A DNA stretch of 64,000 bases from Symsagittifera roscoffensis (lineage: Eukaryota > Xenacoelomorpha > Acoela > Convolutidae): the NCBI RefSeq assembly GCF_963678635.1, contig NC_087062.1, positions 98,385,705 through 98,449,704 of the forward strand, given 5' to 3'. A program made the position numbers and the translations under genes. Below, in pieces: positions 1-11,449 of the stretch. Positions within the stretch are counted from its first letter, which is position 1, and each line of letters starts with the position of its first letter. Below the pieces are notes generated by a model that was not told the DNA's origin, searched no databases, and saw nothing but the letters and a program-made list of their open reading frames with translations.

Positions 1-430
1 TGATCCTAAAGTGCTATTTGTAATAACCTTAGCATTGGCTGTACTTAATAGCTCGTAATTGATCTTATGCACATACTGCAATAAAAAACAGTTTAAAAAT
101 GAATACTAATATTTGCGACTTAGGTTGGAAAGAGAGAGTTCATACTATCACACAAGCTTTGCTTGTGTAAACATAGAGAACTCTTAAAAATGTAGCAAGT
201 GAAACGCCAAATAAATGTATAGATAGAGATAGATAGATAGATAGATACGACACAGAAGCGAAGCCGCGCTTCGTAAACACTAGCAAGAAAACGACAAAAA
301 ACAGCACTATAAAGTGAAATACATTTGCGACGTAGGTTGGAAAAAAACAAGAGTCGCACTATAACACTACGCTAGTTACTGTAAATATGTATCTCAAATA
401 TGTGTCTACATCGAAATTCAAAATTAAAAT
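1..430. repeat. left edge: dispersed repeat, no gene seen
   Basis: 1-190 is a diverged copy of 7365-7545, sharing AAAGTGCTATTTGTAAT, TGCTGTACTTAAT and ATTTGCGACTTAGGTT. A short GATA-type microsatellite lies at 221-246. The SINE-body motif AGAAGCGAAGC..GCTTCG follows near 250-275. No LDLR-like exon (transmembrane or NPxY tail) is visible here. Confidence 0.7.
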
Positions 431-621
431 CTAACGGTTGTGCTGGAGTGGGTTGGGTCCGCAGTAGCACCAGAAACTGATGGATAACATCTCTTCCCCT
501 CCTTCATTCGTCCCCCAACTGCTCTGATTGAGAGACATGAGGGGCCACGCAGTGGGCAGACAAATCTCACTCATGGGCGCACCTCTCACAGAACAGTTCA
601 GCACCTGTTTCGTCAACTCTT
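431..621 (-). CDS. LDLR-like exon 8 (EGF-C remainder and stop)
   Basis: Acceptor TTTTGTGCAG at 623-622. It encodes CSVRGAPMSEICLP and ends with WCYCGPN followed by TAG at 433-431. An EGF module would need one more Cys, so the stop is suspicious. A weak donor inside the last codons (CTG/GTGCTA) could lead to exons left of the window. Confidence 0.6.
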
Positions 622-3600
622 CTGCACAAAACACAAGGAACACTATCAGACGCTGAAAGTTGCAAGTACAAATGGGGCGGGGGGAGCTAGCGCCCCGGTT
701 CAACAAAAACACAAATGGCACCTGACAACTATCATCATACATAAAACAAGGAAATATTTCATCCTTGAAAAACAGACATTCAGTACCATGAGCAGAAAAG
801 AGCTACTTAAATAAATTTCATCATCCTCACCCACCACCAACGCCAGATGTTTCACTGAAAATAAAGCGGAGGAAAATGAACTTGCCAGTCTTCTTGACAA
901 CTTTCGTAGCTCTCCGCATAGTAAAGCATGTATGAGTCATGCCTCCTGGTCCGAGGCCATTGTTAATGGGCACACATATACTGTTGCTTGGGCAATGCCC
1001 ATTATTGGTGAGACAAGGCGCAGAATCCAACCTCTCCACGTCTTGCAAAGACTTGTGCACAACTGACAGGTGCAAGTAGCCTTTCATATCTCCTCCATGA
1101 ACACCCTTGTCAAGAGAACACCTGAAGCAATTTTTAAAAGTCGACTACACTGTAGCATATAGCTAGCTCCCCTGGTATTGGTACCACCAAAGCTTCAAAC
1201 TTCTTTCTCAAGACAACAGAACTATTTTTGAAATATTTCAACCCCCCCCCCCCCCCCCCACCTCCAATTCTTATGACCAAAGGTTTATTTACATAGGCCG
1301 ATTGTTATGAAAATTGGCATGCGACATAACTAAGCCATGGCAACCATATCTGGTCTTCATACTCAACCTTGAAAAATCACTCGTTACACCAAAAAATTGA
1401 TACTCATTCGAGGTAAAGGGGGAAGGGAAAAAGAGCCTTAAGCACTTGCAGAAGATACCTGCGCTTATTGCACGTGTGAATTCTGCCTGGATTGGGTTTC
1501 GAACCCCAGTCGGACCAGATTAAGGCGCTCTCGAATATGGCTAGCGAGAAAGGCCGGGCTAGAACTGTGTCGCGTACGGCTGCCTTGAGCACGAAGCCCT
1601 GATTGGATCCGTCCAGACTTGAGAAGCGGATCTGGTCGTATTTGGCGTCCAGAAAGTAGATGCGATCGCTGAACTCGTCTACGGCCACGCTGTTTATGAA
1701 CTGCAGATTGTCACTCACTACAGTTCGCCGATCAGACCCGTCGAAATTGCACCTCTCAACTACGTGTTCGCCCCAGTCGACCCAGAACACAAAGCTGAAA
1801 CCATATCACAGCTATCAAACTTAAGAGACGCGCATCATGCTTCACAGCGTAGTTCAAGTATTTATGATGAGCAGGGAACGGAAAAAAGAGAATAATTTTT
1901 TTTATCACACTTAACGGAGTAAAAGAAAATAAGAAAAAAACATACAATTTTGCCCTAATTTGCCATAAGAATTGAAAATTTTCGAAAAGATCCATAAATT
2001 AAAGTTGGTGATGAAAAATCTTGCCAATTTCTTTCATGCGCGGATAAAATTCTGTGAGCCAAAAAACTCAGTAATTTGAAGCAAACACCGCGTTCCATTG
2101 AAGCTTGCCAAAAAACGTTCAAACGTGTTGTTTTATGCATTTAGAGGACTTTTTAATGCGTTTAGTGTTGCTTTATGCATTTAGAAAACTTTGATTTTTC
2201 CCGCTCCTTGACAATGAGCTCATTAAATTGTGGATATCTTGCAAGCGCCTGTCTTGCAAATTGTCGCGCCGCGTATTTGAAAAAGCAATAATATGATTGT
2301 AGGACACTCACAACTGGATGCGCCAAAAGTATCAACTAGAGAGCTCGAAAACGGCGTGCTTTTTGAAAAGTATTGCAAACTTTTTGATCGACGACCCAGT
2401 TTTTTGACTGGTTGATAAAATGAAATGGTAGGTAAAAAAATCGGCTGGTATATAAACCACTTAAATGAAAACTAAGCAAACAAGCGAACACTTATGAAAT
2501 GCAAGGTAAAATTTTTAACCGCAGACACTCCTTCATAATGCAAACATTTGGTTTTTTGTGAACTTTTATTCCAGCAGACCAGGGACGGATCAAGGATTTT
2601 CTCGAGCGAGGGGCGGATTTTCAAACATCAAAAATTTTGTCGACTTTTTTTAGGTCGACCAATTGATTTTCTTAGCACTCCCAAAAACTTTTTTGAAAAG
2701 TTTTCGGCGCCAGACAAATTTTGAAAAAACAAGCCAAAAAAAGTTGTTTTTGGGCAGTTTTTGGAACGTTTTCACAAAAAAAAAACAGCGCTTCGTTTCA
2801 AAATAAGTATATAATGGCTCCGAAGACGCCTTAAGAAAAAAAATTTTGGGTTGGTCTCACTTAAATGTATTTTGATTCCAAAAAATACTACCAAAAGGGG
2901 TGAACCTTTGGTTGATGAAGGGGTCCCTAAATTCGCGCTCGCAGCAGAAAACTCACCGTCGCGGGACGTGCAGAGATATCTCTCTGGGCTGGGAGAGTTT
3001 CTCCCGCACTAGGGACATATCATGCACCCCATCAGATGACGTCACGTGGATCTGAGTGGTGGGCTCCCTCTCTACCCAGTACACATTGCCAGACGAATAA
3101 TCCACAGCCATGCCCTCGGAGAACATGTCCACTTCGGAATTGAGTGAATTTCTGCTGCCGTTTTTGAACACTGTTGTTTTGTTTAAAATAGTGTCATTTC
3201 TCAACAATTCGTTCAAATTCCAACTAGGCAATACGGTCCTAAAAAACAATGAGTTAAATCATACTTCTTAAAAAGTTTAATTTCCGTAAAAACCCATTTT
3301 CATATTAAGACGTGTTTTTTTCTGTCTGAGAACCAAAATATAGTCTAAGGAAATTCGTCGTCTGCATCACTGGTGATTATATATATTTTTCAAAAATCAA
3401 ATTCTTGAATGATCTGACAGTGGTTTCGAGAGCAAATAATAATATCAGAACATCCGCCGAAATTAAGAAAAAAACTACCAGTGCTGCATGACACTATATA
3501 TTTTTTAAATTTTGGCGACTATCATTCGGTTCATTTCGAATCGAGCACAGAAACTGACCTGTAAATATTGCGAGTGTATCTGTCGGTGAAGTAAATTAGA

Positions 3601-6600
3601 TGCCTCTGGTAGTCATAGGCGGCAAAAGTGAGCTGATGACGTTGCATGGTGGAACTCGGAGGATACCTCACGTTCAAAAGATAGTGGTCTGAATTAAGCG
3701 GTTCTATCATATCTTCATTATGCGTAAACTGATCCTCTATGTTTATAACAGTTAAATGAGCTAATGTTACGAGAATAAAGGCGTTCGGGTCTTCGGCTAT
3801 GCATCTCGAGGTGTCGGCCGAGTCGACGAAGTAGCCTTTGTGACACGAGCAGATATATGAGCCAAGAGTATTTGTGCATATTTGGTCACAAGGCGGTGGG
3901 GCAACAGTCACCTCTGGACTGCATTCGTCAACATCGACACATACATTCGATTCATTATCGAACACAAAGCCTTCCTCTGTACATCTGCACCTAAATGACA
4001 AGGCTACGTAAATCCTCAAACCTAAATGAAACAAAACAGTTACGAAATTACTAGTTATTCTTTACGCTTAAAATTAAACTGTTTTTTTTTTGGAAAAGAA
4101 GCTTTTTACTGACTGAAATTAACTCCTAATATTTAAATAGACCACTGACACTGACGCAAAATTAAAATTAGATTTACAATTTGAAACCTTTAAGACCATT
4201 TATCCACGGGGGAAAGGACCAACACAAGAGCTGTACAGCTCATCACGGCGAACCGCTGTTGTGCCCTTGTTTAAGAACTACATGCTATTTTTTTGGTTAT
4301 TTTTCTGGGCTGGGTAATGTTGCTTCACCCTCAAGCAACGAGCACGGATCATGGTGGGCCTCGAACATCCGACCTTTCGATTGAGAGGCGGAGACGTAAC
4401 CACTTCACCACCGCTCCCCTAGAACGCTTTTCACGCCGGAGCAAACAGACAAAAGCTGAATAAAACGTACTTAGCTCCTTGAGATGTATCAATACAGTTT
4501 GCGCTCGTCCCGCAGAACCCATCTGGCAACTTATGACAGAGCCCGTCGCAAACACGCTTTTGCTTCTCACTGTCCAGGGCGCATGGTTCCAGTTTCTCAT
4601 CACATGCAAGTTTCAAATCTATACATCTTCCTTTTGTCAAATTCATAACTGAACCACTGTGTTCTGATTTCTGCTCAATTTTTTGATCTGGGCAGTAAAA
4701 CTGAGACTGGGTGCAGTTAACATGCCAGCAATCGATTTCGTCTCTCGCGTCAAAGCAGTCCGGATATCCATCGCAGACCTGGCTCTTCTTCAAACACTGA
4801 CCCGCTACTCCTCCGCAGTGGAAAGCTTGCGGGTCGTTGCAGTGAATACTAGCACATAATAGCTCATCCGCTTCATTGACACACTCTACAGTTCCATTAC
4901 AAAATGCCGATTTGGGTACACATTGTAGTATTTGTTCACGAGTGTGTTCATACGAATCTGCGATGAGTTTTGGGTTCCAAAGGCAAACTTGCTCCAAATA
5001 CCCTGGACATACTGGCTCACACGTGTCTATAGCTTCTAGATCCGATGGCTCGAAGGAGCACAGCGGAACATTATCAGCACAATCAGGAAAGTTAACATTT
5101 GGAGTTTCATCCTGTTTCCATTTTAGTCTGCATATTGAGTTCAAACTACCTTGACAGTTCTTCAGAAATACTGAATCTTCGCAGTAAGTTAAGTTGCAAA
5201 TCAATCCTTCATCGGAACCATCTGCACAATTTGAAACACCATCACAACCCCGATTTGAATCCACACATTCGGTATGGCCTTCATCATCTGTTGTCCAGCA
5301 TTTGAACTGATTTTGGGGACAGGTTGAGTATTTTAGACCATCTTTGGATTTATTGAGATAAGTACACGCCTATACACAACAAAAAACAACTGTAATCATT
5401 TCACGAACAGTTGAGAACTTTTAACCAATACAAACGAAGGTGAACAACTAAACCGTGCCACTGTGTCAGTAAGAAATTCAACATTTTCCTAACTAGTAGT
5501 TAAGCTAGAAGGGTAAGAAAGACTAGCAGTAAGAAAGGCAGTTGTGGTTTCCAAGACGAAAAAAAAATGAAAAACCAAACTGACATATAAACACACAAAA
5601 TTTGAACTTTACCTGAACAAAAACTACACAAAAAATCAGTTTCAGAGGCTTCATTACACTTCATTTGAAATTTTTATGGATGGCACAAAATAGCATGAAC
5701 TTTATTATTTGAACTTTACCTGAACAAAAACTACACAAAAAATCAGTTTCAGAGGCTTCATTACACTTCATTTGAAATTTTTATGGATGGCACAAAATAG
5801 CATACAAAACAAAAGAGGCCGGTTTATGTGCAATTAGTGCCAAGAGTTTTGACCACAATAATTCATAGAAAAAGTGACAGAATTTGTAAATGAGTATTTT
5901 TCAAGGTTGCGTTTATTGTTCTTCTATGGACGAGAATCGGTTTTTCTTAACCCTGAGAAAACTTTAAAATCGATCACATTACAATTAAAAGGCCTCCAAC
6001 ATGATATATCACCCGACCCCATCTACATTTTATTCGTGGTAGCTGTTTTTGCCTGAAAAATAAAAAAAATAACAAACCCGAACCACCCGAATAAGAAATG
6101 TCTCTCTACTTTCAATTGCCGGTCGGATTAAAAAGCGTAAAAACAGAAAACCGCAGTTGAAAAAAATTGATGGTAATTTCTGGCCCAGCTAAACCTACTG
6201 ATGCTTTGTCTCTACAATAATACTTCAGAACTAAACAGCATTCAAAAATTACAGCGACAAAACAAAAAAAATAGCTTCATCTTTAAAAAAATCGACAAAG
6301 ATTAATTTCAAAAAGAATCCCAACTCAAGAATTTCAGCAGAAGGTGGAAAACGACGCAGAAAAACCAGTCAGCTGTTATTTGTGAAAATATTCATTTTAC
6401 TGTCTAATGTATAATTGCAGCATCTGTGGCAATTTAAGATGGTTTACACGAAAAAAGATTTTGCCCGATCATACAAAGAATAACCGGTAGCTCTGCAAGT
6501 AGCTCAAAAAAGTTTTGACCAATTGCCATTGAAAACAAAGAATTATAACACAGAGGCGAATTGAAACTTCGCACCACTTGCAACACAACACAAACAGAGC

Positions 6601-9600
6601 ATGGCAAACATGTCGACAGAAAATAAGACGAAATTCAAAAAATAAACAAGTTTTTTTAATTAAAAAAAAAAAAACTAGACCTAACAAGATTTTTAACTGG
6701 TTATCTCGATTGGTGCTCAATAAAACTTAATTTGAAAAAAGTACGGAGAAAAAACTTACGAAACAATGACAAAGCCGAATAAACTCGAGTAGACACCTGT
6801 TGAGCCGAAAATAAATTGTTTTCACTAACTTAACCCAGAAAAGTGTAAGTCACACCTAAAACACACACGCATAAAAAAACGACACAAAATGATACTACTA
6901 AGCCCAGATAAAATGCTCCGAGCCTTTTTAAACACCAATTTGATATAACCCAAGCGTATCAAAAAGCAAAAAAAAACCCTGAAAGTAACGAGCCGGAGTA
7001 TGTAAATTTAACACAGGCGAAGTTGCACTTCGCATACACAAGCAAAAAAAATGACCGACAACGCTACTAGAAAAAACTGAATGAGTTAAACTTTGAGTCT
7101 ACAAAACTTCTTAAGTGACGCACGCCAATTAGAGTCTTAAATGACGCACGCCAAGTGACGCAAAAAATTAAGACTCATTAGCAGTACCAGTCCGTTTGAA
7201 AAAAGAAATTTACCAACTAACATGCCTCAATTTATAGAGCGGACGCATTTAAACTAGTATACGAAAAATTTCATTACAAACATCCGACCCTGCCAAGGTT
7301 CAAACCCTCTTATTTTTCTGCTGGTCTCCTTCCGCACCTCTAAGCTACCAATCCATGATTCCTTGAAGCTAAAGTGCTATTTGTAATACAATAGTGTGTG
7401 TTAATATCCTTAGCATTTGCTGTACTTAATCGCTGGTTATTGATCTTGAGCATACACTGTATAATAAAAGAGCACTTTCAAAAAGAGCACTAATATTTGC
7501 TACTTAGGTTGAAAAAAAAGAGAGTTCTCGCAAGTGTTTGCGAAGCGCAGTGTCTCCTCTATGTCGAAATTTGATTATTATGCTGATTACACAAGCAAAG
7601 CTTGTGTGATATTACAAACTCTCTTTTTTTTCACTCTAAGCTTTGCTTGTGTAATCAGCATAATAATCAAATTTCGACATAGAGGAGACACTGCGCTTCG
7701 CAAACACTTGCATAACACGGGCAAAAAGCAGCTCTATCAAGTGAAATAAGAAAAAAAAAAGAAACCTCGAATTAGCAAAAACTCGGCTACTTGTCGCATT
7801 CGAATCTGCGACCTAGCAAATTTGCGTCTCACGCACGAACCACTCAGCCACGGATGCTCAAAATCCTAAAAAAACTAGCCACCAATAACGCAGCTGCATA
7901 TGCTAATAAATTGCCAATTCGATCCAGCAAAAGTTGCACCAAATACAAAAAGACACAATATTGCATGTAATAAAGTGGAAAGCATAATATCAAATTATGT
8001 ATAAATTATGCATTTCCAAAAACATTGCAAGATATATTGGGTTGAAAAGTTTCTGAAACCGAGCTTTTTATCATTGGTTGCTGTTTGAAACAAATAGATT
8101 TTTTCGGCTTATTTTATGAATTAAAAATGCATTATATGTGTTAACTTTTTACTAATCAAATGTCAAAGCACATATGATATTATACTGCTACCGCAGCCTA
8201 ACGATTCAAAAAAGCCACCAAAAGAAGCATTTTTATTTGCGACTTAGCTTGAAAAAAAAAAGAAAGTTCGTACTAATAAGAAAGTTCGTACTTCGCAAGT
8301 GTTAATAAGGGTCATGATACGTCTGTTGGAAATCCACTGCATTTTTTTTGCAAAACAAGATGTCGAAAAATTTGAAAAAACGTACGTTGCAAAAACGTAG
8401 ATTGAGATGATAAAACCACATATAAATGTTTTAAAAAATCGTTCATCTTTAAAAAGAAGCATCGGCAGAATCTAATTCAGACTCTTCACTTAAACTCTGA
8501 CCAGTTTTTCTCGAGACTGAGACAACTGTTTTATTTTTTTCGAACCATGACTGAAACAGCTTTAATACGATACCATACTTGACCTCTTCAAGATTTTGAA
8601 GTAACTTTCATTAAAAAAAACAAAAAAAACTTGAATTGAACGTACCACGTATGATTCGTCGATAGCACTGCTACAATCTACCTTGCCATTGCACACTTTC
8701 TCTTTTGGGAGACATTTTCCATCGCAGGGTACATTCCAACTGTCTTCCTCGCACTCGGGGTCCCTTCTCAGATGACAGAAGAGGTGTGGCGAGTGCTCGT
8801 CTAGCTGGTCCCGACAGTCGTATCTGCCGTCGCACAGTGCCTCGCGAGGGATGCATGTCAAGTCCTCGCAGACATAGTCCGATTCTGAATCACAATACTG
8901 CTGGTAACAACCCAACTCATCCGAGCCATCTGGACAATCTTGGACGAAGTCGCAGCGAGCCGAAAGGGGAACACAGATACGCGAAGATATATTACTCGTT
9001 AAAGACAGATTCGGTGATGACGTAGAGGTGTCCAGACTGGAGAGCACGGAAGAGGTCTTCAAGTCTGTGATGTTGTAACCCCATCTATTCCAGGCGTTGC
9101 ACTCGAACTTGGGGTTGCGTGGATTGAGCCATCCTACTGGGTCACATGGCTGCTGTTTTGAGACTTGTTTCGAGTCTCGTTTGTTTCTAAGGAGTCTGCC
9201 AGGGTAAACCGGAGGCGGCTCACCCCACCAAGCAGATGATCTGGAGTATTCCGGGGAGCGAGACAGAGTTTCTGAGTTGGATAGATGGAAGACGCAGCCA
9301 ACAATTATTATTACTGAAAAACACACAACGCGATCAAATTATTGCACTAAAGCTGACACCGTAATTTTAAAACAAAATATCAAATCATTGCAAAAAGCTT
9401 TCGCCAACATACTGAATTTTTTTTAAGAAATCGTTCTCATAACCAAATAAACTCATACATGAGATCACTCCGCAAACTAAGACGTCATTTAAATGAAATG
9501 GCACACAATTATAAAGCAAAGAAAAATTCTCGAGTTGGCTGGTCGAGTTTTCAAATTCATTTATTCTGAAATTTGACCTAGAACCAAAATTTTGGACACC

Positions 9601-9748
9601 CATAAAAAAACGTATACTCTGTTTTAATCTGAGGCAAACTTGCGTGATGAGTCGCAGGTGAAATAGATAACTTACCAACTAAGACACCGCCGAGTTTCAC
9701 AGTCCTTAGAAGCGAGAGCGAGGAGAGAGAGAGATCCACATTAAGCAT
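431..9748 (-). CDS. LDL-receptor-family protein, 8 exons
   Basis: Eight exons on the minus strand: 9676-9748, 8646-9313, 4471-5369, 3559-3990, 2957-3238, 1459-1794, 886-1121 and 431-621. Phases agree at every junction (1,0,2,2,2,2,1) and sum to 3117 nt, 1038 codons plus TAG. Six introns are GT-AG and the last is apparently GC-AG. The order is an N-terminal signal segment, about seven LDLR class A repeats (Cys-rich, DGSDE-type ends), two EGF-like modules (the second a DVDEC calcium-binding type), a YWTD-type beta-propeller and a third EGF-like module. This is the order of the LDLR/VLDLR ectodomain, a family that binds lipoproteins and other ligands at the cell surface. No transmembrane segment or NPxY tail follows: the frame stops right after a CYC motif, so the protein is either secreted or continues through an unseen donor into exons left of the window. 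Family call is firm; the exact orthologue and 3' end are not. Confidence 0.85.
886..1121 (-). CDS. LDLR-like exon 7 (last blade, start of EGF-C)
   Basis: Acceptor CAG at 1123-1122. It encodes the last blade segment and the first part of an EGF module (CLTNNGHCPSNSIC). No GT donor fits. A GCAAGT at 885-880 does, in the phase (1) required by exon 8, so I call a GC-AG intron. Confidence 0.7.
1459..1794 (-). CDS. LDLR-like exon 6 (propeller blades)
   Basis: Acceptor TTTCAG at 1796-1795, donor GTATCT at 1458. It carries three propeller motifs: FWVDWGEH, RIYFLDAKYD and LIWSDWGS, with FDGSDRR and LDGSNQ turns typical of LDLR-family propellers. Phase 2 at both ends. Confidence 0.9.
1795..2956. other. 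LDLR-like intron 5, no gene seen
   Basis: AT-rich intronic sequence between propeller exons. I see no SINE head, no long ORF and no strong repeat. The other introns over 300 bp are 9314-9675 (nothing seen), 3239-3558 (nothing seen), 1122-1458 (poly-C tract near 1240-1259), 3991-4470 (a SINE) and 5370-8645 (annotated separately). Confidence 0.6.
2957..3238 (-). CDS. LDLR-like exon 5 (propeller blades)
   Basis: Acceptor at 3240-3239, donor GTGAGT at 2956. It encodes propeller sequence with NVYWVERE (YWTD-type) and GMAVDYSSG, the usual residues preceding the motif. Phase 2 at both ends, matching its neighbours. Confidence 0.85.
3559..3990 (-). CDS. LDLR-like exon 4 (EGF-A end, EGF-B, propeller start)
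   Basis: Acceptor AG at 3992-3991, donor GTCAGT at 3558. It completes the first EGF module (CRCTEEGF), then a calcium-binding EGF (DVDEC, later CDQICTNTLGSYICSC). The propeller then begins, with an LIYFTDRY motif of the YWTD class near the 3' end. Confidence 0.9.
4185..4421 (-). mobile_element. tRNA-derived SINE
   Basis: Read on the minus strand, 4420-4351 has a pol III A box (TGGTGAAGTGG) and B box (TGTTCGAGGCC) at tRNA-like spacing, followed by a non-tRNA body. It lies inside LDLR-like intron 3. The acceptor stem does not pair, so it is not a tRNA gene. Boundaries are approximate. Confidence 0.65.
4471..5369 (-). CDS. LDLR-like exon 3 (LDLa repeats 4-7, start of EGF-A)
   Basis: Acceptor at 5371-5370, donor GTACGT at 4470. 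It encodes four LDLa modules, the clearest being CDGVSNCADGSDEGLIC, CNGTVECVNEADELLC and CDGYPDCFDARDEIDC, then the first Cys residues of an EGF-like module (GFCGTSANC). The exon enters in phase 0 and leaves in phase 2. Confidence 0.9.
5613..5654 (-). CDS. candidate alternative first exon (signal peptide), copy 1
   Basis: ATG at 5654, then 14 codons (MKPLKLIFCVVFVQ), then a GTAAAG donor at 5612. The exon ends in phase 0, the phase needed to enter LDLR-like exon 3 at 5369. The basic start, hydrophobic core and the Ala-Cys supplied by exon 3 resemble a signal peptide with its cleavage site. If used, the protein would lack LDLa repeats 1-3. I see no transcript evidence; this rests on motif and phase only. 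Confidence 0.5.
5720..5761 (-). CDS. candidate alternative first exon (signal peptide), copy 2
   Basis: An exact tandem duplicate of the candidate exon at 5613-5654, with the same ATG (5761), the same 14 codons and the same GTAAAG donor at 5719. Either copy could splice to exon 3. Confidence 0.45.
7262..7350 (-). mobile_element. tRNA-like SINE head
   Basis: The minus strand shows an A-box-like TGGTAGCTTAGAGG and a B-box-like GGGTTTGAACC. A GCGAAG..CTTCGC body motif lies further along the same strand near 7012-7060, possibly the rest of this SINE. Confidence 0.5.
7530..7711. repeat. perfect 74-bp inverted repeat, 34-bp loop
   Basis: 7530-7603 is the exact reverse complement of 7638-7711. The outer ends are the SINE-body motif (CAAGTGTTTGCGAAGCGC), so two SINE tails meet head to head. 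Transcribed, it would form a long hairpin. Confidence 0.9.
7690..7862 (-). mobile_element. tRNA-derived SINE with conserved body
   Basis: The minus strand has a head with A box TGGCTGAGTGG and B box GATTCGAATGC (7860-7786), an A/T linker, and a body ending in TTGATAGAGCTGCTTTTTGC and CAAGTGTTTGCGAAGCGCAG. The same body follows heads at about 13.2 kb and 23.6 kb, which defines a family. Confidence 0.7.
8646..9313 (-). CDS. LDLR-like exon 2 (LDLa repeats 1-3)
   Basis: Acceptor TTTTCAG ends at 9314 and donor GTACGT begins at 8645. The exon encodes the end of the hydrophobic segment, a Ser/Thr-rich linker and three LDLa modules, seen as CDFVQDCPDGSDELGC, CDGRYDCRDQLDE and CNGKVDCSSAIDE. The sixth Cys of the third module is missing here and is supplied by the first residues of exon 3 (AC), which supports this splice. 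An RNKR site near the N-terminus could be a furin-type cleavage site (inference). Confidence 0.85.
9676..9748 (-). CDS. LDLR-like exon 1 (start and signal segment)
   Basis: The ATG at 9748 is the first in-frame Met after an upstream stop. Codons run to a GTAAGT donor at 9675-9674 (phase 1). Joined to exon 2 they give a hydrophobic run (GGVLV then VIIIVGCVF) typical of a signal peptide or anchor. An out-of-frame six-codon upstream ORF overlaps the start and could reduce initiation. Confidence 0.7.
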
Positions 9749-11449
9749 CAAATTGCGGCATAGTTTCACTCAAACAGTACAGCATCAGACTAGCACACAC
9801 AAATGGGCAGAGAGTACTCCAACAACACTAACAGCTAGGGGGTAGTATTCGTGATTTGTAGAGATATTAGAAACGAAAGCGAAGGGCGCTTTGTGGGCAA
9901 CGAAGAGAGGAAAAGCGAAGACACGCAGTATACTAATGGTGGCCAAGCTGACCGACAAAAAGACAAAACTAATCTGAAAACAAACCAAACTGATATTAAA
10001 ATCAAAACAAAATTTGCGGACTGTTTCCAATCAACAATTTACTTTCAGCACTAACAAAATTTAGCTTCGAGTAGAAAACAATTATTTAAATGAAAAAAAC
10101 GTTGCTGATAGAAAAATGACGGAAACCTTGCTAAAAATTTAAGAATGGTTGGTTTCCTACCTAAACTAAATTGATTCTTCCACACGTCTATTGTTCTTTT
10201 GAACGAGTAAATCAGTACTACCACAAAAACTAAATTCTCTACTATTCAGATTTAAACTAGATAAACTAGCTTCTCAAATTATAATTTAACTTAAGGCGGG
10301 AGAAGTTAACAACAGTGTAATTGGGCTTTTCCTTCTTTTGTAGTTGACTTGGTAGAGTAAAACTCAAATGCACAGCAGGCAAGGATGTTTTACAAATATT
10401 TGCAATACAAAAGAAAATTTTCATCCAAAATCAACAGATGGCTTTAGTTTAAGATAAGAAAACAAAAAGACAGTTCAAATCAAATAGCTTTTACTGCAAA
10501 TCTCCTCCTTTGCAATAAACGACGGTCAAAAATAAGCTGGAAAAATATTATCGAACTCTTCCCTCCCTCTCAACTTAAAAATTTAAATACTTGATATTTA
10601 CTTAAACCGAAGCACACTTCTATTGCTAGTGGAATGAGGGGAGGGAGATTTTCTGACAAAAATCTATCCAGAAACGCTGAAATATTTATTGTGAGCCGAC
10701 GCCTAACGAAGGCAGCCAAGCCACATCAATATTTTTTTGACTCAATTAAATATTAATACTCTATTCAAATGAATTTTTCAAAAAAATGCTGAAACCTACT
10801 GTAAAACACAGAAGCGAAGCTGAGCTTCGCACCACTTGCGATACATTAATCATAGGATGAGTGCACAATGACGTTAAAAAATAAGCAAATAGAACTTCGA
10901 ACGATGTTACAATTGAAGGAAGTGAAAAAACGAGAAGAAACACTTGAAAAAGAAAAACGCTATTTTTTCGTGCTCCAAATTATTTAATTTTTTCAAAGAG
11001 GTCCTAGTGGGGTTAAATTGGGTATTCAAAATATGGCGCCAGAGTCTTATAGATCTCAAAAGTACTACCGGACAATTTCAGGAAAAGAGACGTGGTAAAC
11101 ACGCCGACAGAATTGAGGCCGACATCCAATATGCTGAAACTCAGCAAAAAATTTTCGTAAAAAAACTATAGGAAGGAAAAAAATTTCATGTAACGCCCAT
11201 AAAGGATCCACGATAGCTATATAGTAGCGTAAGCAAAGTAGACTACATAACTTGGAAACTAAGCTGACAGAGCTGAAGTCGACAACCATGAAGCCAAAAA
11301 CCATCAGCAGAAAAAAATTAAAACTCATACATACAATGGTTTGAGTTCAAGATATAGCATGCAGCAGTAACTAGAACCCGGTAGTTAATTTTTAGTATTC
11401 AAGAAAATGAGTGTGTCAGCAGCATAGCAGCATCATAAGTGATTCAACT
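9749..11449. other. intergenic, no gene seen
   Basis: AT-rich sequence upstream of the LDLR-like start. A SINE-body motif (AGAAGCGAAGCTGAGCTTCGC) lies near 10807. The short ORFs have no recognisable family. The LDLR-like promoter should lie just above 9748, but I see no clear TATA box. Confidence 0.5.

Larger units (their letters stand above)
5601..5803. repeat. tandem duplication containing the candidate signal-peptide exon
   Basis: The 96-bp segments 5601-5696 and 5708-5803 are identical by eye and lie 107 bp apart. Each holds the short ORF, its donor and the sequence just upstream of its ATG. Confidence 0.9.
5370..8645. other. LDLR-like intron 2, repeat-rich
   Basis: 3.3 kb holding the duplicated candidate first exon, two tRNA-like SINE heads (near 7262-7350 and 7786-7862), a perfect 74-bp inverted repeat (7530-7711) and several copies of the GCGAAG..CTTCGC SINE-body motif (near 6551, 7012, 7540, 7695). 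No other gene seen. Confidence 0.7.

Noticed and set aside
4351-4420. Possible functional tRNA genes (also near 7.3, 7.8, 13.2, 18.98 and 23.65 kb)
   Set aside because: A and B boxes are present, but acceptor stems do not pair and the sequences run into shared non-tRNA bodies; they are SINE heads.
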